Below, piece after piece: positions 1 to 8,888 of a stretch of DNA of 64,000 nt. Source of the stretch: Synergistaceae bacterium (GTDB taxonomy: Bacteria; Synergistota; Synergistia; Synergistales; Synergistaceae); contig JAUNJZ010000007.1 of assembly GCA_030533085.1 (NCBI GenBank), positions 1 to 64,000 on the forward strand, read 5' to 3'. Both the position numbers and the translations under genes were made by a program. The notes below the pieces were generated by a model. The model saw nothing but the letters and a program-made list of their open reading frames with translations. It searched no databases and had not been told where the DNA came from. Positions within the stretch are counted from its first letter, which is position 1. Each line of letters opens with the position of its first letter.

Positions 1-59
1 GATTGCAACAGCTTACAGCGCGGATTCCTGGGCTTAACTGCAAAAGTCAGGAAAACAGA

Positions 60-98
60 GCAAGGCCGCCGTGGGCTATGTCGCTCCGGCGGCCTTGC
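60..98 (-). terminator. Rho-independent terminator of the DUF318 permease
   Basis: An 11-bp GC-rich stem (GCAAGGCCGCC pairing with GGCGGCCTTGC) is followed on the minus strand by TCTGTTTTCC. It lies just past the stop codon of the minus-strand permease gene. Nothing else is recognisable between the window start and this hairpin. Confidence 0.75.
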
Positions 99-119
99 CT
101 GTACATCGCGAAAGCGGCT

Positions 120-1010
120 CTATATGAAAAGGTCGGTAATAAGCCCTGTAAGAGCGGCGAAAAGCATGACAAAGAGCAGATAAAGGCAGAAATTTTTCGC
201 CCCGAGCACTATCTTTAGCGCGCCGAGATTCGTCACCTTCGTCGCGGGGCCGGTTATCATAAAAGCCGCGGCGGCTCCGAGGCTCATACCCCTTTGCAGC
301 CATTCCGCAAGCAGCGGTATCGTTCCTCCGCCGCAGAAATAGAGCGGCACGCCGACAGTCGCCGCCATAACTACGCCGAAACGATTATCCGCGCCGAAAA
401 GCTCCGCTATCGCGGCGGAGGGAATGAGGCGCATAAAAAGCGCTGCCAGCGCGACGCCGGCGAGAAACCAGAGGCCGGTGGCGCGGATGTTGCGCAGAAT
501 GTTTTTTATAAAGCGCGCCGCCATATTCGTGGCAGTGTCCCGATTTTCCGGCTCCTCAAAGCCGTCGAAGCGAAAGATGGTGCCGCCGCTGCAGAGATAA
601 CGCACGCAAAGCCCCGCCGCCGCTCCGCATAGAAAGGCGGAAATAGTTCTGACGGCGAGAGCCGTATTGCCCAGCGCCGCGCTGTAAATCATCAGCTGCG
701 GATTAAGCAGGACGGAGCTCATCATAAAAGCGGCGAGCCAGTCGTCGCTCATCCCCTTTTTCGAGAGAGAGGCCGCTATCGGTATAGTGCCGTACATGCA
801 AAGCGGCGACGCTACGCCGAGCAGGCTCGCCGGGATAACGCCCAGCGCCCCCAGCCGCGCCCCGCTCATGCCGCTGAGCAGGCCGTAAATGCGCTCCTTC
901 GCGAATACCGATATCGCCGAGCCGATGAAGATGCCCAGCGCCCAGAAGGGCGCTATATCCAGGAAAAGCATACGAAAATGGCGGCAGAAATAGACAAATT
1001 CGCGTTCCAT
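120..1010 (-). CDS. ArsP/DUF318-family permease
   Basis: A 296-residue, very hydrophobic protein with about eight predicted membrane segments. The N-terminal half carries the SPLCMYGTIPI stretch (around residues 68-78) and the C-terminal half a matching CGGGTIPLL stretch, the duplicated signature of the DUF318/ArsP (PF03773) permeases. Known members export organoarsenicals or metal ions, and the substrate here cannot be told from sequence. The Cys-containing SPLC motif would fit a thiophilic ligand. The gene stands alone and is preceded by a promoter with a 19-bp spacer and central dyad typical of MerR-family control, which supports a stress or metal inducible exporter. No merR gene is visible in the window. 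Confidence 0.8.
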   Translation of the reverse strand: MEREFVYFCRHFRMLFLDIAPFWALGIFIGSAISVFAKERIYGLLSGMSGARLGALGVIPASLLGVASPLCMYGTIPIAASLSKKGMSDDWLAAFMMSSVLLNPQLMIYSAALGNTALAVRTISAFLCGAAAGLCVRYLCSGGTIFRFDGFEEPENRDTATNMAARFIKNILRNIRATGLWFLAGVALAALFMRLIPSAAIAELFGADNRFGVVMAATVGVPLYFCGGGTIPLLAEWLQRGMSLGAAAAFMITGPATKVTNLGALKIVLGAKNFCLYLLFVMLFAALTGLITDLFI

Positions 1011-1052
1011 ACCTTTAACCGCCGCCTCCTTGAGTCTTTCAGATAATCAGGC

Positions 1053-1083
1053 ATTTTAAGCCTTAGAGCCGGCTCTAAGTCAA
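1053..1083 (-). promoter_or_regulatory. MerR-type promoter/operator of the permease
   Basis: Reading the minus strand, TTGACT (1078-1083) and TAAAAT (1053-1058) are separated by 19 bp instead of 17. The spacer region is overlapped by a perfect 18-bp palindrome, CTTAGAGCCGGCTCTAAG (1062-1079). An over-long spacer with a centred dyad is the hallmark of promoters activated by MerR-family DNA distortion. The regulator itself is not in the window. Confidence 0.65.
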
Positions 1084-1195
1084 GAGAGCCGCAGAGAAAA
1101 GTCCGCGGCAAGCCAGGCTAAAAGGAGTGAAGCTTAATTCTTTCCAGACATTTTTTGTTTATAATACCAGTAGAATTACTTACATTTGCGGATAT

Positions 1196-1223
1196 TTGTT
1201 TATAAACTGCATTATGATATAAT
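1196..1223 (+). promoter_or_regulatory. Putative sigma-70 promoter of the LivK-type gene
   Basis: TATAAT at 1218-1223 with a weak TTGTTT at 1196-1201 (16-bp spacer), about 50 bp upstream of the start codon at 1274. Only the -10 box is convincing. Confidence 0.45.
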
Positions 1224-1273
1224 TTTAACAAACGTCGCAGCATCAGACGGAAAAATCCTGAGGAGGTAGTTTT

Positions 1274-2419
1274 ATGCGTAAGTTTGTCAGTTTCAGTGTT
1301 TTGTTGGTAATGCTCTTCGCTCTCCCCGCTTTTGCCGCCAATCCGATCAAAATCGGTGAGATCGCTACGGTCACGGGCGACTTTGCCGCTTACGGCGTGG
1401 CCGAAGTGGAAGCCGTGAAGATGGCCGTCAGCGAGATCAACGCTAAAGGCGGAGTCCTCGGCAGGCCGCTTGAAGTGGTAATGTACGACTGCCGCACGCG
1501 CAACGAAGACATGGTGAATGCGGCGCGCCGCCTCGTCCAGCAGGACAAGGTAGTGGCCGTCATCGGCCCCAGCGGCTCCGGCCTCTGCATCGCCGCCTCT
1601 CCGATATTCAACAGCGGCAAGGTGGCTCATATCGGTACGCTTCCGACCAACCCGAAGGTGACTGTGGACGAGAAGGGCAAGGTGAAGCCGTATAATTTCC
1701 GTATATGCTTCCTCGATCCCTATCAGGGAAAGATACTCGCCGTCTTTGCCGCTCAGGATTTGAAGGCGAAAAACGCGGCGATACTCTACGACATATCCAG
1801 CGACTATTCGCACGGTCTGCGCGAGTTCTTCATTGAGAGCTTCAAGGCGGCCGGAGGAAAAATAGTCGCAGATGAAGGGCATCGCGGAGAAGACGTCGAT
1901 TTCCGCGCCCAGATTACGAAGATCAAGCAGGCCAACCCCGACGTGCTTGTTCTGCCGACAATGGGCAAATGCACCCCGCTCGCGGTCAAACAGGCCCGCG
2001 AAATGGGAATTAACGTCCCGATTATCGGCGGCGACGGCTACGGAGACTTCATGTGGGAAATAGCCGGCAAAGAGGCTATGGCCAACACCTACTGGGTGAG
2101 CCACGTCGCGAAGGAAGACCCCGCGCTCCAGGAATTCTTCGAGAAGTACAGAAAACAGACAGCTACAGAGTGCCAGGAATTTATGAACGCAGTAATGGCC
2201 TATGACTCCGTCTACTGGCTTGCCGACGCCATCAAACGCGCCGGAAGCGACGACCCTGTGAAGGTGCGCGACGAGCTGGAAAAGACGAAAGACTTGCAGC
2301 TCATGCATACGAGGCTCACAATGGACAAGTTCCACGATCCGATGAACAAGGACGGCTTCGTACTCGAGGCAAAGGACGGCAAGGCGGTATTCTTCAAGAA
2401 GATCCGCCCCGAGAATTAA
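1274..2419 (+). CDS. Branched-chain amino acid-type ABC substrate-binding protein
   Basis: A 381-residue periplasmic binding protein of the LivK/Leu-Ile-Val (Peripla_BP_6) family. Residues 1-21 are a signal peptide ending in AFA. The mature chain opens with the family-typical PIKIGEIATVTGDFAAYG, and the segment VAVIGPSGSGLCIAASPIF lines the ligand cleft. The start ATG follows GAGGAGGTAG. No livHMGF permease or ATPase genes lie beside it, so it is an orphan binding protein that must share a membrane complex encoded elsewhere. The ligand could be an amino acid, a short amide or an aromatic acid. A strong terminator follows directly. Confidence 0.88.
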   Translation: MRKFVSFSVLLVMLFALPAFAANPIKIGEIATVTGDFAAYGVAEVEAVKMAVSEINAKGGVLGRPLEVVMYDCRTRNEDMVNAARRLVQQDKVVAVIGPSGSGLCIAASPIFNSGKVAHIGTLPTNPKVTVDEKGKVKPYNFRICFLDPYQGKILAVFAAQDLKAKNAAILYDISSDYSHGLREFFIESFKAAGGKIVADEGHRGEDVDFRAQITKIKQANPDVLVLPTMGKCTPLAVKQAREMGINVPIIGGDGYGDFMWEIAGKEAMANTYWVSHVAKEDPALQEFFEKYRKQTATECQEFMNAVMAYDSVYWLADAIKRAGSDDPVKVRDELEKTKDLQLMHTRLTMDKFHDPMNKDGFVLEAKDGKAVFFKKIRPEN

Positions 2420-2505
2420 GCGCTTCCGCGGTCTTACGGAAGAGGCTTTCGGTAAAAAAGAGCTGACGCGCCGCAATTCGGCGCTGCGCAGAGGTATTGA
2501 ATCAG

Positions 2506-2535
2506 AAAGGCCGGGAGCTTTTAGCCCGGCCTTTT
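2506..2535 (+). terminator. Terminator after the binding-protein gene
   Basis: Perfect 10-bp stem (AAAGGCCGGG / CCCGGCCTTT) with a 9-base loop, ending in TTTT. Confidence 0.85.
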
Positions 2536-2606
2536 AGAAGCCGCCGGTAAAATAACGCTTGCGGCTCCTTTATATCCGCAAGAGAGGACGAAAGAGGGGA
2601 CAGCTG

Positions 2607-4067
2607 TTGGAAAGCGCGACTCATCTGGTATTGTTTGTATCGGTGCTTCTGCTCTTCTGCATCGCATTCAGCCGTTTTTTGTCGAAGGTCGGAATACCGG
2701 TGCTGGTATTCTTCATTCTGGCCGGAATGCTGATGGGTTCCGACGGCGTGGGAGGCATATATTTTGACGACGCGGCGGCGGCCAGCGTTATAGGAAATTT
2801 CGCGATATGCTATATTCTCTTTGCGGGCGGTATGGCGACGAAATGGAAATCCGTGCGCCCAGTGCTGCTTCCCGGCGCTCTTCTCGCTACAGTCGGCGTT
2901 CTGATGACGGCTCTCTTTGTCGGTGTGCTGGCTCATTTCCTCGTCGGCCTCCCCTGGCTGCAAGGGCTTCTGCTCGGCTCCGTAGTCTCCTGCACGGACG
3001 CGGCCTCAGTCTTTTCTATCCTTCGCTCAAAGAATATGAATCTGAAGGGCGATCTCGCTCCGCTGCTTGAGCTGGAGAGCAGCAGCAACGACCCAACTGC
3101 CTATATGCTGACTATTTCCGTAGTCAGCCTGATGCAGACGCCGGAGAGCGGCATGCTGCGCTTCGCGGAAATATTTCTGCTGCAATTCGCGATCGGCGCC
3201 CTTTTGGGATACCTTTTCGGCCATATCGGCGCGCGGCTCATGAACCGCATGACGCTGAACAGCGACGGCATGTACCCCGTCGTTGCGGTGACGCTCGCCG
3301 CCCTCATATATACTGCCATCCAGACGCTGCACGGCAACGGATTCCTCGGGATCTATATCGCCGGCGTGGTGATGGGCAATGTTAAGCTGGTACAAAAGGG
3401 AGTGCTGGTGCGCTTTTTCGACGGTCTGTCGTGGTTGATGCAGATACTGGTCTTCGTCACGCTGGGGCTGCTGGTCTTTCCCTCGCAGCTGCCCTCCGTC
3501 TGGCTTCCGGCGATGGCCGTCTCTCTGCTGCTGATGTTCGTCATCCGCCCCGCTGCCGTATTCCTCACACTGCATCCCTTCAATTATTCAACAAAGGCGA
3601 AGCTGCTCGTCTCGTGGGTAGGCTTCCGCGGGGCCTCCTCCATAGTCTTCGCCACCTACGCGCTCACATATGATTTGCCTCAGGGCAATGTCATCTTCAA
3701 TATGGTATTTTTCATATCGCTGACATCAGTCATATTGCAGGGGTCTATGCTGGCGCCGCTCGCCGCGATGCTGAATCAGCTCGATAACGACGCCTCGGCG
3801 CCCGTCGCGCGCAGCATCACCGATTTCGACGATGAAATGCAGGGAAACTTCTACGAGCTGACGGCGGGGGATGGCTCAAAGGCAGTTGGACTTACTGTCA
3901 GGGATTTGAATTTCCCAGGCGGAGTGCGCATTGTTCTTATACGCCGCGGCGAGGCTATGCTGACCCCCGGCGGGGAAACTAAGGTCGAGGCGGGAGACGT
4001 TTTTATGGTCTCCTGCGACGACCCGCTGAAGCTGCCGGAAATAAAGGAACGCCTGTCGCTGGCCTGA
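2607..4067 (+). CDS. K+/H+ antiporter, NhaP2/CvrA type
   Basis: A 486-residue CPA1-family cation/proton antiporter with about 12 membrane segments, then a cytoplasmic TrkA_C-like domain (about residues 400-486, with DLNFPGGVRIVLIRRG and GDVFMVSCDD) that senses nucleotides or ions in this family. The membrane acidic pair appears in CTDAASVFSIL and ESSSNDPTAYML. It probably exports K+ (or Na+) in exchange for H+ at the cytoplasmic membrane. I chose the TTG at 2607 because GAGGGG sits 6 nt upstream. A longer reading from TTG 2559 would add a basic, implausible leader (about KRGRKRG). Confidence 0.85.
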   Translation: MESATHLVLFVSVLLLFCIAFSRFLSKVGIPVLVFFILAGMLMGSDGVGGIYFDDAAAASVIGNFAICYILFAGGMATKWKSVRPVLLPGALLATVGVLMTALFVGVLAHFLVGLPWLQGLLLGSVVSCTDAASVFSILRSKNMNLKGDLAPLLELESSSNDPTAYMLTISVVSLMQTPESGMLRFAEIFLLQFAIGALLGYLFGHIGARLMNRMTLNSDGMYPVVAVTLAALIYTAIQTLHGNGFLGIYIAGVVMGNVKLVQKGVLVRFFDGLSWLMQILVFVTLGLLVFPSQLPSVWLPAMAVSLLLMFVIRPAAVFLTLHPFNYSTKAKLLVSWVGFRGASSIVFATYALTYDLPQGNVIFNMVFFISLTSVILQGSMLAPLAAMLNQLDNDASAPVARSITDFDDEMQGNFYELTAGDGSKAVGLTVRDLNFPGGVRIVLIRRGEAMLTPGGETKVEAGDVFMVSCDDPLKLPEIKERLSLA

Positions 4068-4107
4068 CCGCCGGCGGATAACGCCCCGCGCCTGTAATCG
4101 GAGGCCG

Positions 4108-5376
4108 CTAATCTCCTGCGGCCTTGCTTATCAGCGCCTCCAGATATCTTGATTTAAGCTGAGCCTGCGCGAAAGACCTTTGCAAGCCGGGGAGCTTCAG
4201 CACCGCTCCCAGCACTCCGCCGAGCAGACGGTGGCTGTAAAGGACCTTATTGTCGAATATAAGCTCCTGCAGCTGGCCGCGCTCCGTCGCCATCGCGACG
4301 ACCTTATGCGTGGTGTCCAGCGGCGTTATCATTCTGTTCGGACGCGCCTCCAGGCGCAGCGCCTTTGTCGGACAGTGCCTGACGCATACGCCGCAGCCGA
4401 TGCATTTTTCCGGCGTCACACGCGCCTTTTTCACGCCATTTTCCTCCGTCATCTCTATTGCGCCGACGGGGCATATATTTTTGCATTTTCCGCAGCCCAC
4501 GCATTTTTCCGCCGCTATTTCGGATATAAAGTTGGAACAGATCGTCTGGGCGACGCCGAAGCGCTTTATCGCGAGCAGCGCCTCGCAGCAGCATGAGCAG
4601 CAGTTGCAGATGAAGTTGACGCGTCGGCGGACATTCTCGCCGAACTGCACCAGATTGTGGTCGTAGGCCTGAGCCAGCAGGTCGCGGCATTCGGCGGCGT
4701 CCACCTGACGGGCGTGGCCGTGCTTTATCAGCGTGGCGGCCGTGGTGTTGAATGTCATGCAGATATCCATCGGAGCGTCGCATACCGTTCCGGCGTGCAG
4801 CGCCTTGTGCCGGCAGTAGCACATGCTTATCCCGATATGCGAGGCCGTGTCGATGACATTTGTCGCACGTTCGTAATCGAGCACATGCAGCGCGTACTCG
4901 TCCGGTATCTGCGGCTCCTGCGGGAATATGCGCCCCATCTGTATATCGCCGCCGCATACCAGGTCGCGCATGAAATCCTCCTCTACCGTAATATACTGGT
5001 AAAAGAGCTCGCTGAGCGTCTTCTGGTCTATATCCTCCCGCACGCGCATCATCGAAAATTCAAAAAAGCCGGCCATAGGCGGCGGCACAGCGTAAATCTG
5101 CCTGCCCTCCTGCTCTATATCGACGATTATCGCGCGGCGCGCCAGTTCGTCGAGCGCCTTTTGCGCCTCAGCCTCCGACATCTTCCAAATAGAGGCCGCC
5201 TGAGCGGTGTTAAAGGGCTTTATCGGAAGCTGGGCCATCAGCCCCGCCTCTTTTTCAGTCATAAGGACTTTCAATATATCGTAGAGCAGCTTTGACTCAG
5301 GCGCTCCCTGCGGAAAGCGGTTAAGCCTTTCTATCAGTCTGGAATAGGGGGAGCCGTGCGTGTGATTGTGCGCCAT
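4108..5376 (-). CDS. 4Fe-4S dicluster protein with N-terminal winged-helix domain
   Basis: A 422-residue protein. Residues about 20-110 look like a winged-helix segment ([18 protein letters not shown]). The middle has a Cys-rich patch [11 protein letters not shown], and residues about 300-360 carry two consecutive ferredoxin motifs, [14 protein letters not shown] and [14 protein letters not shown]. The likely role is cytoplasmic electron transfer or redox sensing. Homologues are common in anaerobes next to reductases but are not functionally assigned. It is monocistronic and has a good ribosome site (GGAGGTAATAATC) before ATG. The extra Cys cluster suggests a third metal centre. Confidence 0.7.
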   Translation of the reverse strand: MAHNHTHGSPYSRLIERLNRFPQGAPESKLLYDILKVLMTEKEAGLMAQLPIKPFNTAQAASIWKMSEAEAQKALDELARRAIIVDIEQEGRQIYAVPPPMAGFFEFSMMRVREDIDQKTLSELFYQYITVEEDFMRDLVCGGDIQMGRIFPQEPQIPDEYALHVLDYERATNVIDTASHIGISMCYCRHKALHAGTVCDAPMDICMTFNTTAATLIKHGHARQVDAAECRDLLAQAYDHNLVQFGENVRRRVNFICNCCSCCCEALLAIKRFGVAQTICSNFISEIAAEKCVGCGKCKNICPVGAIEMTEENGVKKARVTPEKCIGCGVCVRHCPTKALRLEARPNRMITPLDTTHKVVAMATERGQLQELIFDNKVLYSHRLLGGVLGAVLKLPGLQRSFAQAQLKSRYLEALISKAAGD

Positions 5377-5567
5377 GATTATTACCTCCGATCATCGAAC
5401 TTCTTGATAATTATACGCCCATAAAGTCAGGGCGGCGCGGCGTTTTTTGCCTGTTATGGAAAATTTTTATTATTCACGCCGAATTTTTGCCCTGTCGATA
5501 TTTTATTCAATGCCGCAGGGCTCTTATATGCTAAAATATTCCTCATATTATTTTCTGGGCGAAAGAT

Positions 5568-6431
5568 GTGAATGAAATGGCAGAGATATTAAAGGGCAAA
5601 GCGGTAGTTGATTCATTGAATCTCCAGCTGAAAAGACGCGCGGAAGAGCTGCGCGCCGCCGGCGTAGCGCCGACGCTGGCTATAATCCGGGTCGGCGACA
5701 GCGGGGACGACATAGCATACGAAAGAAGCGCGGCGAAATGCTGCGAAGCTGCGGGGGTAGATGTTCGCCCGCGCCACTTCCCGGCTTCGGCAGGCGAAGA
5801 CGAGATCATTGAATATGTGCGGAGTCTCAACTCGGACGATTCAGTTCACGGCGTGCTTATACTGCGCCCGCTGCCCGCGCATATAGACGACCGCGCCGTA
5901 TGCCGCGCCCTTGCGCCGGAGAAGGATATAGACGGCATCACGGAATATTCTATGGCCGGCCTCTACTCGGGGAAGAAAATAGGCTTCGCCCCCTGCACTG
6001 CTGAGGCAAGCATCGACATGCTGAAGCATTACGGCATAGAAATAGAGGGAAAACACGCCGTCGTCGTCGGGCGCAGCTTCGTCGTAGGCAAGCCCGTCGC
6101 GATGATGCTGCTGCAGCGCAACGCAACGGTCACCATCTGCCATACAAAGACGGCCGGGCTTCCGGCAATCTGCCGCAGTGCGGATATACTCGTCGTAGCG
6201 GTGGGACAGGCGAAGCTGGTGACGGAAGAGTATCTCTCCCCAGGGCAGGTCATAATAGATATAGGAATAAATTTTGACGAAAACGGCAATATGTGCGGCG
6301 ACGTGGACTATCAGGCCGCGCTCGGACGCTCCGGCGCAGTGACTCCGGTTCCCGGCGGCATAGGCAGGGTGACGACGGCGGTACTTGCCAAACATGTAGT
6401 AGAGGCCTGCTCGCGCCTTGCCGGATTATGA
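5568..6431 (+). CDS. folD: FolD-family methylenetetrahydrofolate dehydrogenase, cyclohydrolase site altered
   Basis: A 287-residue FolD homologue. It has the NAD(P) site (VVVGRSFVVGKP), the C-terminal ITPVPGG-type motif (VTPVPGGIGRVT) and the active-site Asp in KDIDGI (D122). Canonical FolD uses Tyr and Lys in a YxxxK motif for cyclohydrolase chemistry. Here the Tyr is Y51, but the Lys position is Ala (YERSA, A55), and the usual Gln in the QLPLP motif is Arg (LRPLP, R100). These changes match a FolD subclass I recall from Clostridia with YERGA. It probably keeps the dehydrogenase activity and may have lost the cyclohydrolase. The start is GTG 5568 (GGGCGA 7 nt upstream), with ATG 5577 possible. 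Confidence 0.85.
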   Translation: MNEMAEILKGKAVVDSLNLQLKRRAEELRAAGVAPTLAIIRVGDSGDDIAYERSAAKCCEAAGVDVRPRHFPASAGEDEIIEYVRSLNSDDSVHGVLILRPLPAHIDDRAVCRALAPEKDIDGITEYSMAGLYSGKKIGFAPCTAEASIDMLKHYGIEIEGKHAVVVGRSFVVGKPVAMMLLQRNATVTICHTKTAGLPAICRSADILVVAVGQAKLVTEEYLSPGQVIIDIGINFDENGNMCGDVDYQAALGRSGAVTPVPGGIGRVTTAVLAKHVVEACSRLAGL

Positions 6432-6519
6432 TTAAAAACCTCCGATATTTCTATATTATATAATTAAAATTCTTACATTCAGATTATAAGATAAATTACA
6501 GGAAAATAACCAATATGCC

Positions 6520-6547
6520 TTGCGCTCTCGCCATTAAGGTATATAAT
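6520..6547 (+). promoter_or_regulatory. Putative promoter of the Fbp/Phn-type ABC operon
   Basis: TTGCGC (6520-6525), a 16-bp spacer and TATAAT (6542-6547), giving a leader of about 170 nt before the binding-protein start. I saw no known riboswitch in the leader. The 6432-6519 stretch is AT-rich and otherwise blank. Confidence 0.5.
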
Positions 6548-6719
6548 TTCTAATGGTTTTGAAATAAGTGAAATAACAGACTAACTGCACGCAGAAGGTC
6601 TGGAGCTTTACCGACAGGGATATTTTTCGCGGAGCGGCTTCGCTGTTTACGGGAGGCGTCGTCGCGCCGGGAAATAATATAACGGGGATAACCCGAAAAA
6701 AATGTGAGGAGGCAACACA

Positions 6720-7709
6720 ATGAAAAAATTTTTTGCGGCTGCACTACTGGTTTCAATGATTTTTGTGTCGAGCGCGGCGATGGCGGCGGAGAAACTGACC
6801 GTCTACACCTCGATGAAGGACTCCCTTATCGGAGCGCTGAAGGACGAATTCCTCAAGCAGCACCCAGACATAGAGTTTGACGCCTATGTCGCAGGCGCCG
6901 GCAAGCTGATGGCGAAGATAGCCGCCGAACGCGAAGCCGGAAAGCTCGTCGTTGACGTTCTCTGGCACAGCGAAGTTCCCGACTTCTATCAGCTCAAGAA
7001 GGAGGGCGTCCTGCAGGCCTACAAATCGCCCAACGCGAAATTTGTTGACAGCCCCGTTGAAGACCCCGACGGATATTTCACTCCCGCCCGTAACGGGACG
7101 CTCGGCATAGTCTACAACACCCGCTTCATCAAGACGGCTCCCAAATCATGGAAAGACGTGCTCGGAGCGGACTATAAGGACGCCTTCGGCATCGCCGACC
7201 CCGCCCTTTCCGGCACTGCCTACGGAAGCGTCGCGGCCCTCGCGAAGATCTACGGCTGGGAATATTTTGAGAATATCCAGAAAAACGGCGGTATCCTCGG
7301 CAAAGGCTCCGGCCAGGTCATCGACGACACTGCGATGGGCGACCTCGTAGCCTGCATCGGCGTCGACTACATCACAATGGGAAAGATAAAGAAGGGCGCT
7401 ACCCTCGCCATGGCCTATCCGAAAGAGACGATAGTACTTCCCAGCCCGGTAGCCATCATCAAAGGAACGCCGAATCTTTCCGCCGCCCAGAAATTTGTTG
7501 ATTTCCTCCTTTCAAAGGAAGGGCAGCAGATCATTGCCAACAACTACACGCTTCCTGTCAGAGACGACGTGACTATGCCCGCCGACAGCCCGCTGCCGAA
7601 GCCGCATGACGCGGTCGTCAACGCGATAAAACTCGATTTCGAGAATATGAGCTCGCAGAAAGAAGCCACGATAAAGCAATTCAAGGACATAATGCGCCCA
7701 GGCAAATAG
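6720..7709 (+). CDS. ABC transporter substrate-binding protein (Fbp/PhnS-like)
   Basis: A 329-residue periplasmic binding protein. The signal peptide is residues 1-22 (AAMA cleavage). The mature protein begins EKLTVYTSMKDSLIGALK, typical of family 1/6 binding proteins for Fe3+, 2-aminoethylphosphonate or similar oxyanions (SBP_bac_6/8). VDVLWHSEVPDFYQLKKEG forms the hinge strand. The Tyr pair that FbpA uses for iron is not clearly present, so a small anionic ligand such as a phosphonate or a sugar phosphate is at least as likely. It is the first gene of a four-gene transporter operon and is preceded by GAGGAGG. An attenuator hairpin follows it, which should make it the most abundant product. 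Confidence 0.83.
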   Translation: MKKFFAAALLVSMIFVSSAAMAAEKLTVYTSMKDSLIGALKDEFLKQHPDIEFDAYVAGAGKLMAKIAAEREAGKLVVDVLWHSEVPDFYQLKKEGVLQAYKSPNAKFVDSPVEDPDGYFTPARNGTLGIVYNTRFIKTAPKSWKDVLGADYKDAFGIADPALSGTAYGSVAALAKIYGWEYFENIQKNGGILGKGSGQVIDDTAMGDLVACIGVDYITMGKIKKGATLAMAYPKETIVLPSPVAIIKGTPNLSAAQKFVDFLLSKEGQQIIANNYTLPVRDDVTMPADSPLPKPHDAVVNAIKLDFENMSSQKEATIKQFKDIMRPGK

Positions 7710-7735
7710 TTCCGGGCCGGAATAGCTTCACAGCT

Positions 7736-7757
7736 GGGAAGGCCCCTCGGCCTTCCC
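7736..7757 (+). terminator. Intra-operon attenuator hairpin
   Basis: A perfect 9-bp stem GGGAAGGCC / GGCCTTCCC with loop CCTC, followed by ATATCTTTTC. It lies between the binding protein and the first ATPase, where partial termination or 3'-end mRNA protection usually raises binding-protein levels. Confidence 0.7.
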
Positions 7758-7787
7758 ATATCTTTTCATGAAAGGAGTTGTTTTTGT

Positions 7788-8888
7788 TTGGCTGAAGTTA
7801 AACTCGAACACATACGCAAAGCTTACGGTAAAAAAGTAGTTTACAAAGACCTCAACCTGACGATAAACGACGGCGAATGCTTCACACTTCTCGGCCCCTC
7901 CGGCTGCGGCAAGACGGTCATGCTGCGCATGATAGCCGGATTTGAATCTCCCGACGCGGGAACGATAAAAATAGGAGGGGCAACACAGTCCTCCCCCTCG
8001 GAAAAAATAATGGTTCCTCCGGACGAGCGCTCTCTTGGAGTCGTCTTCCAGGATTACGCGGTATGGCCCCACATGACGGTCAAAGAGAATATAATTTATC
8101 CGCTGAAGATACAGAAAATAGATAAAGAAAAGGCGGAAAGCCGGACGCAGGAGGCTATCAACAGCGTGAACCTCACCGGCCTGGAAAACCGCCTCCCCTC
8201 TCAGCTTTCCGGAGGACAGCAGCAGCGCGTCGCCCTCGCAAGGGCGCTTGTCGCTGAGCCGAAAATAATGCTGCTCGACGAACCGCTGACAAACCTCGAC
8301 GCCAACCTGAGAGAGGAAATGCGCTTTGAAATAAGGGCGCTGCAAAAGAGGACGGGCGTTACCGTTCTTTACGTCACGCACGACCAGGAGATAGCCCTCG
8401 CGATTTCGGACCGTCTGGCCGTTCTCGACCAGCACGGCAACATCTGCCAGATAGGCGCTCCTGCGGAGGTCTTTGAAAATCCTGCGAACGCCTTCGTATT
8501 CAGATTCATGGGAGTCTCAAATATGGTTCCCGTCGATCTGCGCGGCGGCAAGATATATGTCCGCGGAACGAACGAAATCCTCTCGGACAAAATCATCGGG
8601 GAAGTTCCGAATAATCCGATACTCGGCTGCCGCCCCTCCGATGTGGATCTCATCCGCGACCCGGAGCCGGGAATGCCGGCCGCCGTCGTAAAGCGCGTTA
8701 ATCTGCTCGGCCCGATAGTAGACCAGCGTCTGGACTTTGCCGGCATGGAGCTGCGCTCGCAGATTGAAACGCACAAGGCTGTTGACGGAAATCTTATCTT
8801 CAACGAGGGCGACCGCGTCGGCATAAAGCTTGCGAACCAGCTGCTTTTCGATTCGGCGACAATGGAAGGAGTGGTCGAAAATGACTAG
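7788..8888 (+). CDS. ABC transporter ATP-binding protein 1 (FbpC/PotA-like)
   Basis: A 366-residue ATPase. Walker A GPSGCGKT (residues 37-44), signature LSGGQQQR, Walker B IMLLDEP and the H-loop VTHDQEIA are all intact. Residues from about 245 form the TOBE/regulatory domain of importer ATPases. The start is TTG at 7788 with AAAGGAG 10 nt upstream. The stop overlaps the permease start by 8 bp, so the genes are translationally coupled. A second, paralogous ATPase follows the permease, so this transporter probably uses a heterodimeric engine. Confidence 0.88.
   Translation: MAEVKLEHIRKAYGKKVVYKDLNLTINDGECFTLLGPSGCGKTVMLRMIAGFESPDAGTIKIGGATQSSPSEKIMVPPDERSLGVVFQDYAVWPHMTVKENIIYPLKIQKIDKEKAESRTQEAINSVNLTGLENRLPSQLSGGQQQRVALARALVAEPKIMLLDEPLTNLDANLREEMRFEIRALQKRTGVTVLYVTHDQEIALAISDRLAVLDQHGNICQIGAPAEVFENPANAFVFRFMGVSNMVPVDLRGGKIYVRGTNEILSDKIIGEVPNNPILGCRPSDVDLIRDPEPGMPAAVVKRVNLLGPIVDQRLDFAGMELRSQIETHKAVDGNLIFNEGDRVGIKLANQLLFDSATMEGVVEND

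Noticed and set aside
1118-2476. Long minus-strand frame opposite the LivK-type gene
   Set aside because: It is a shadow of the real gene; the product is His/Arg/Val-rich and has no domain, signal or ribosome site.
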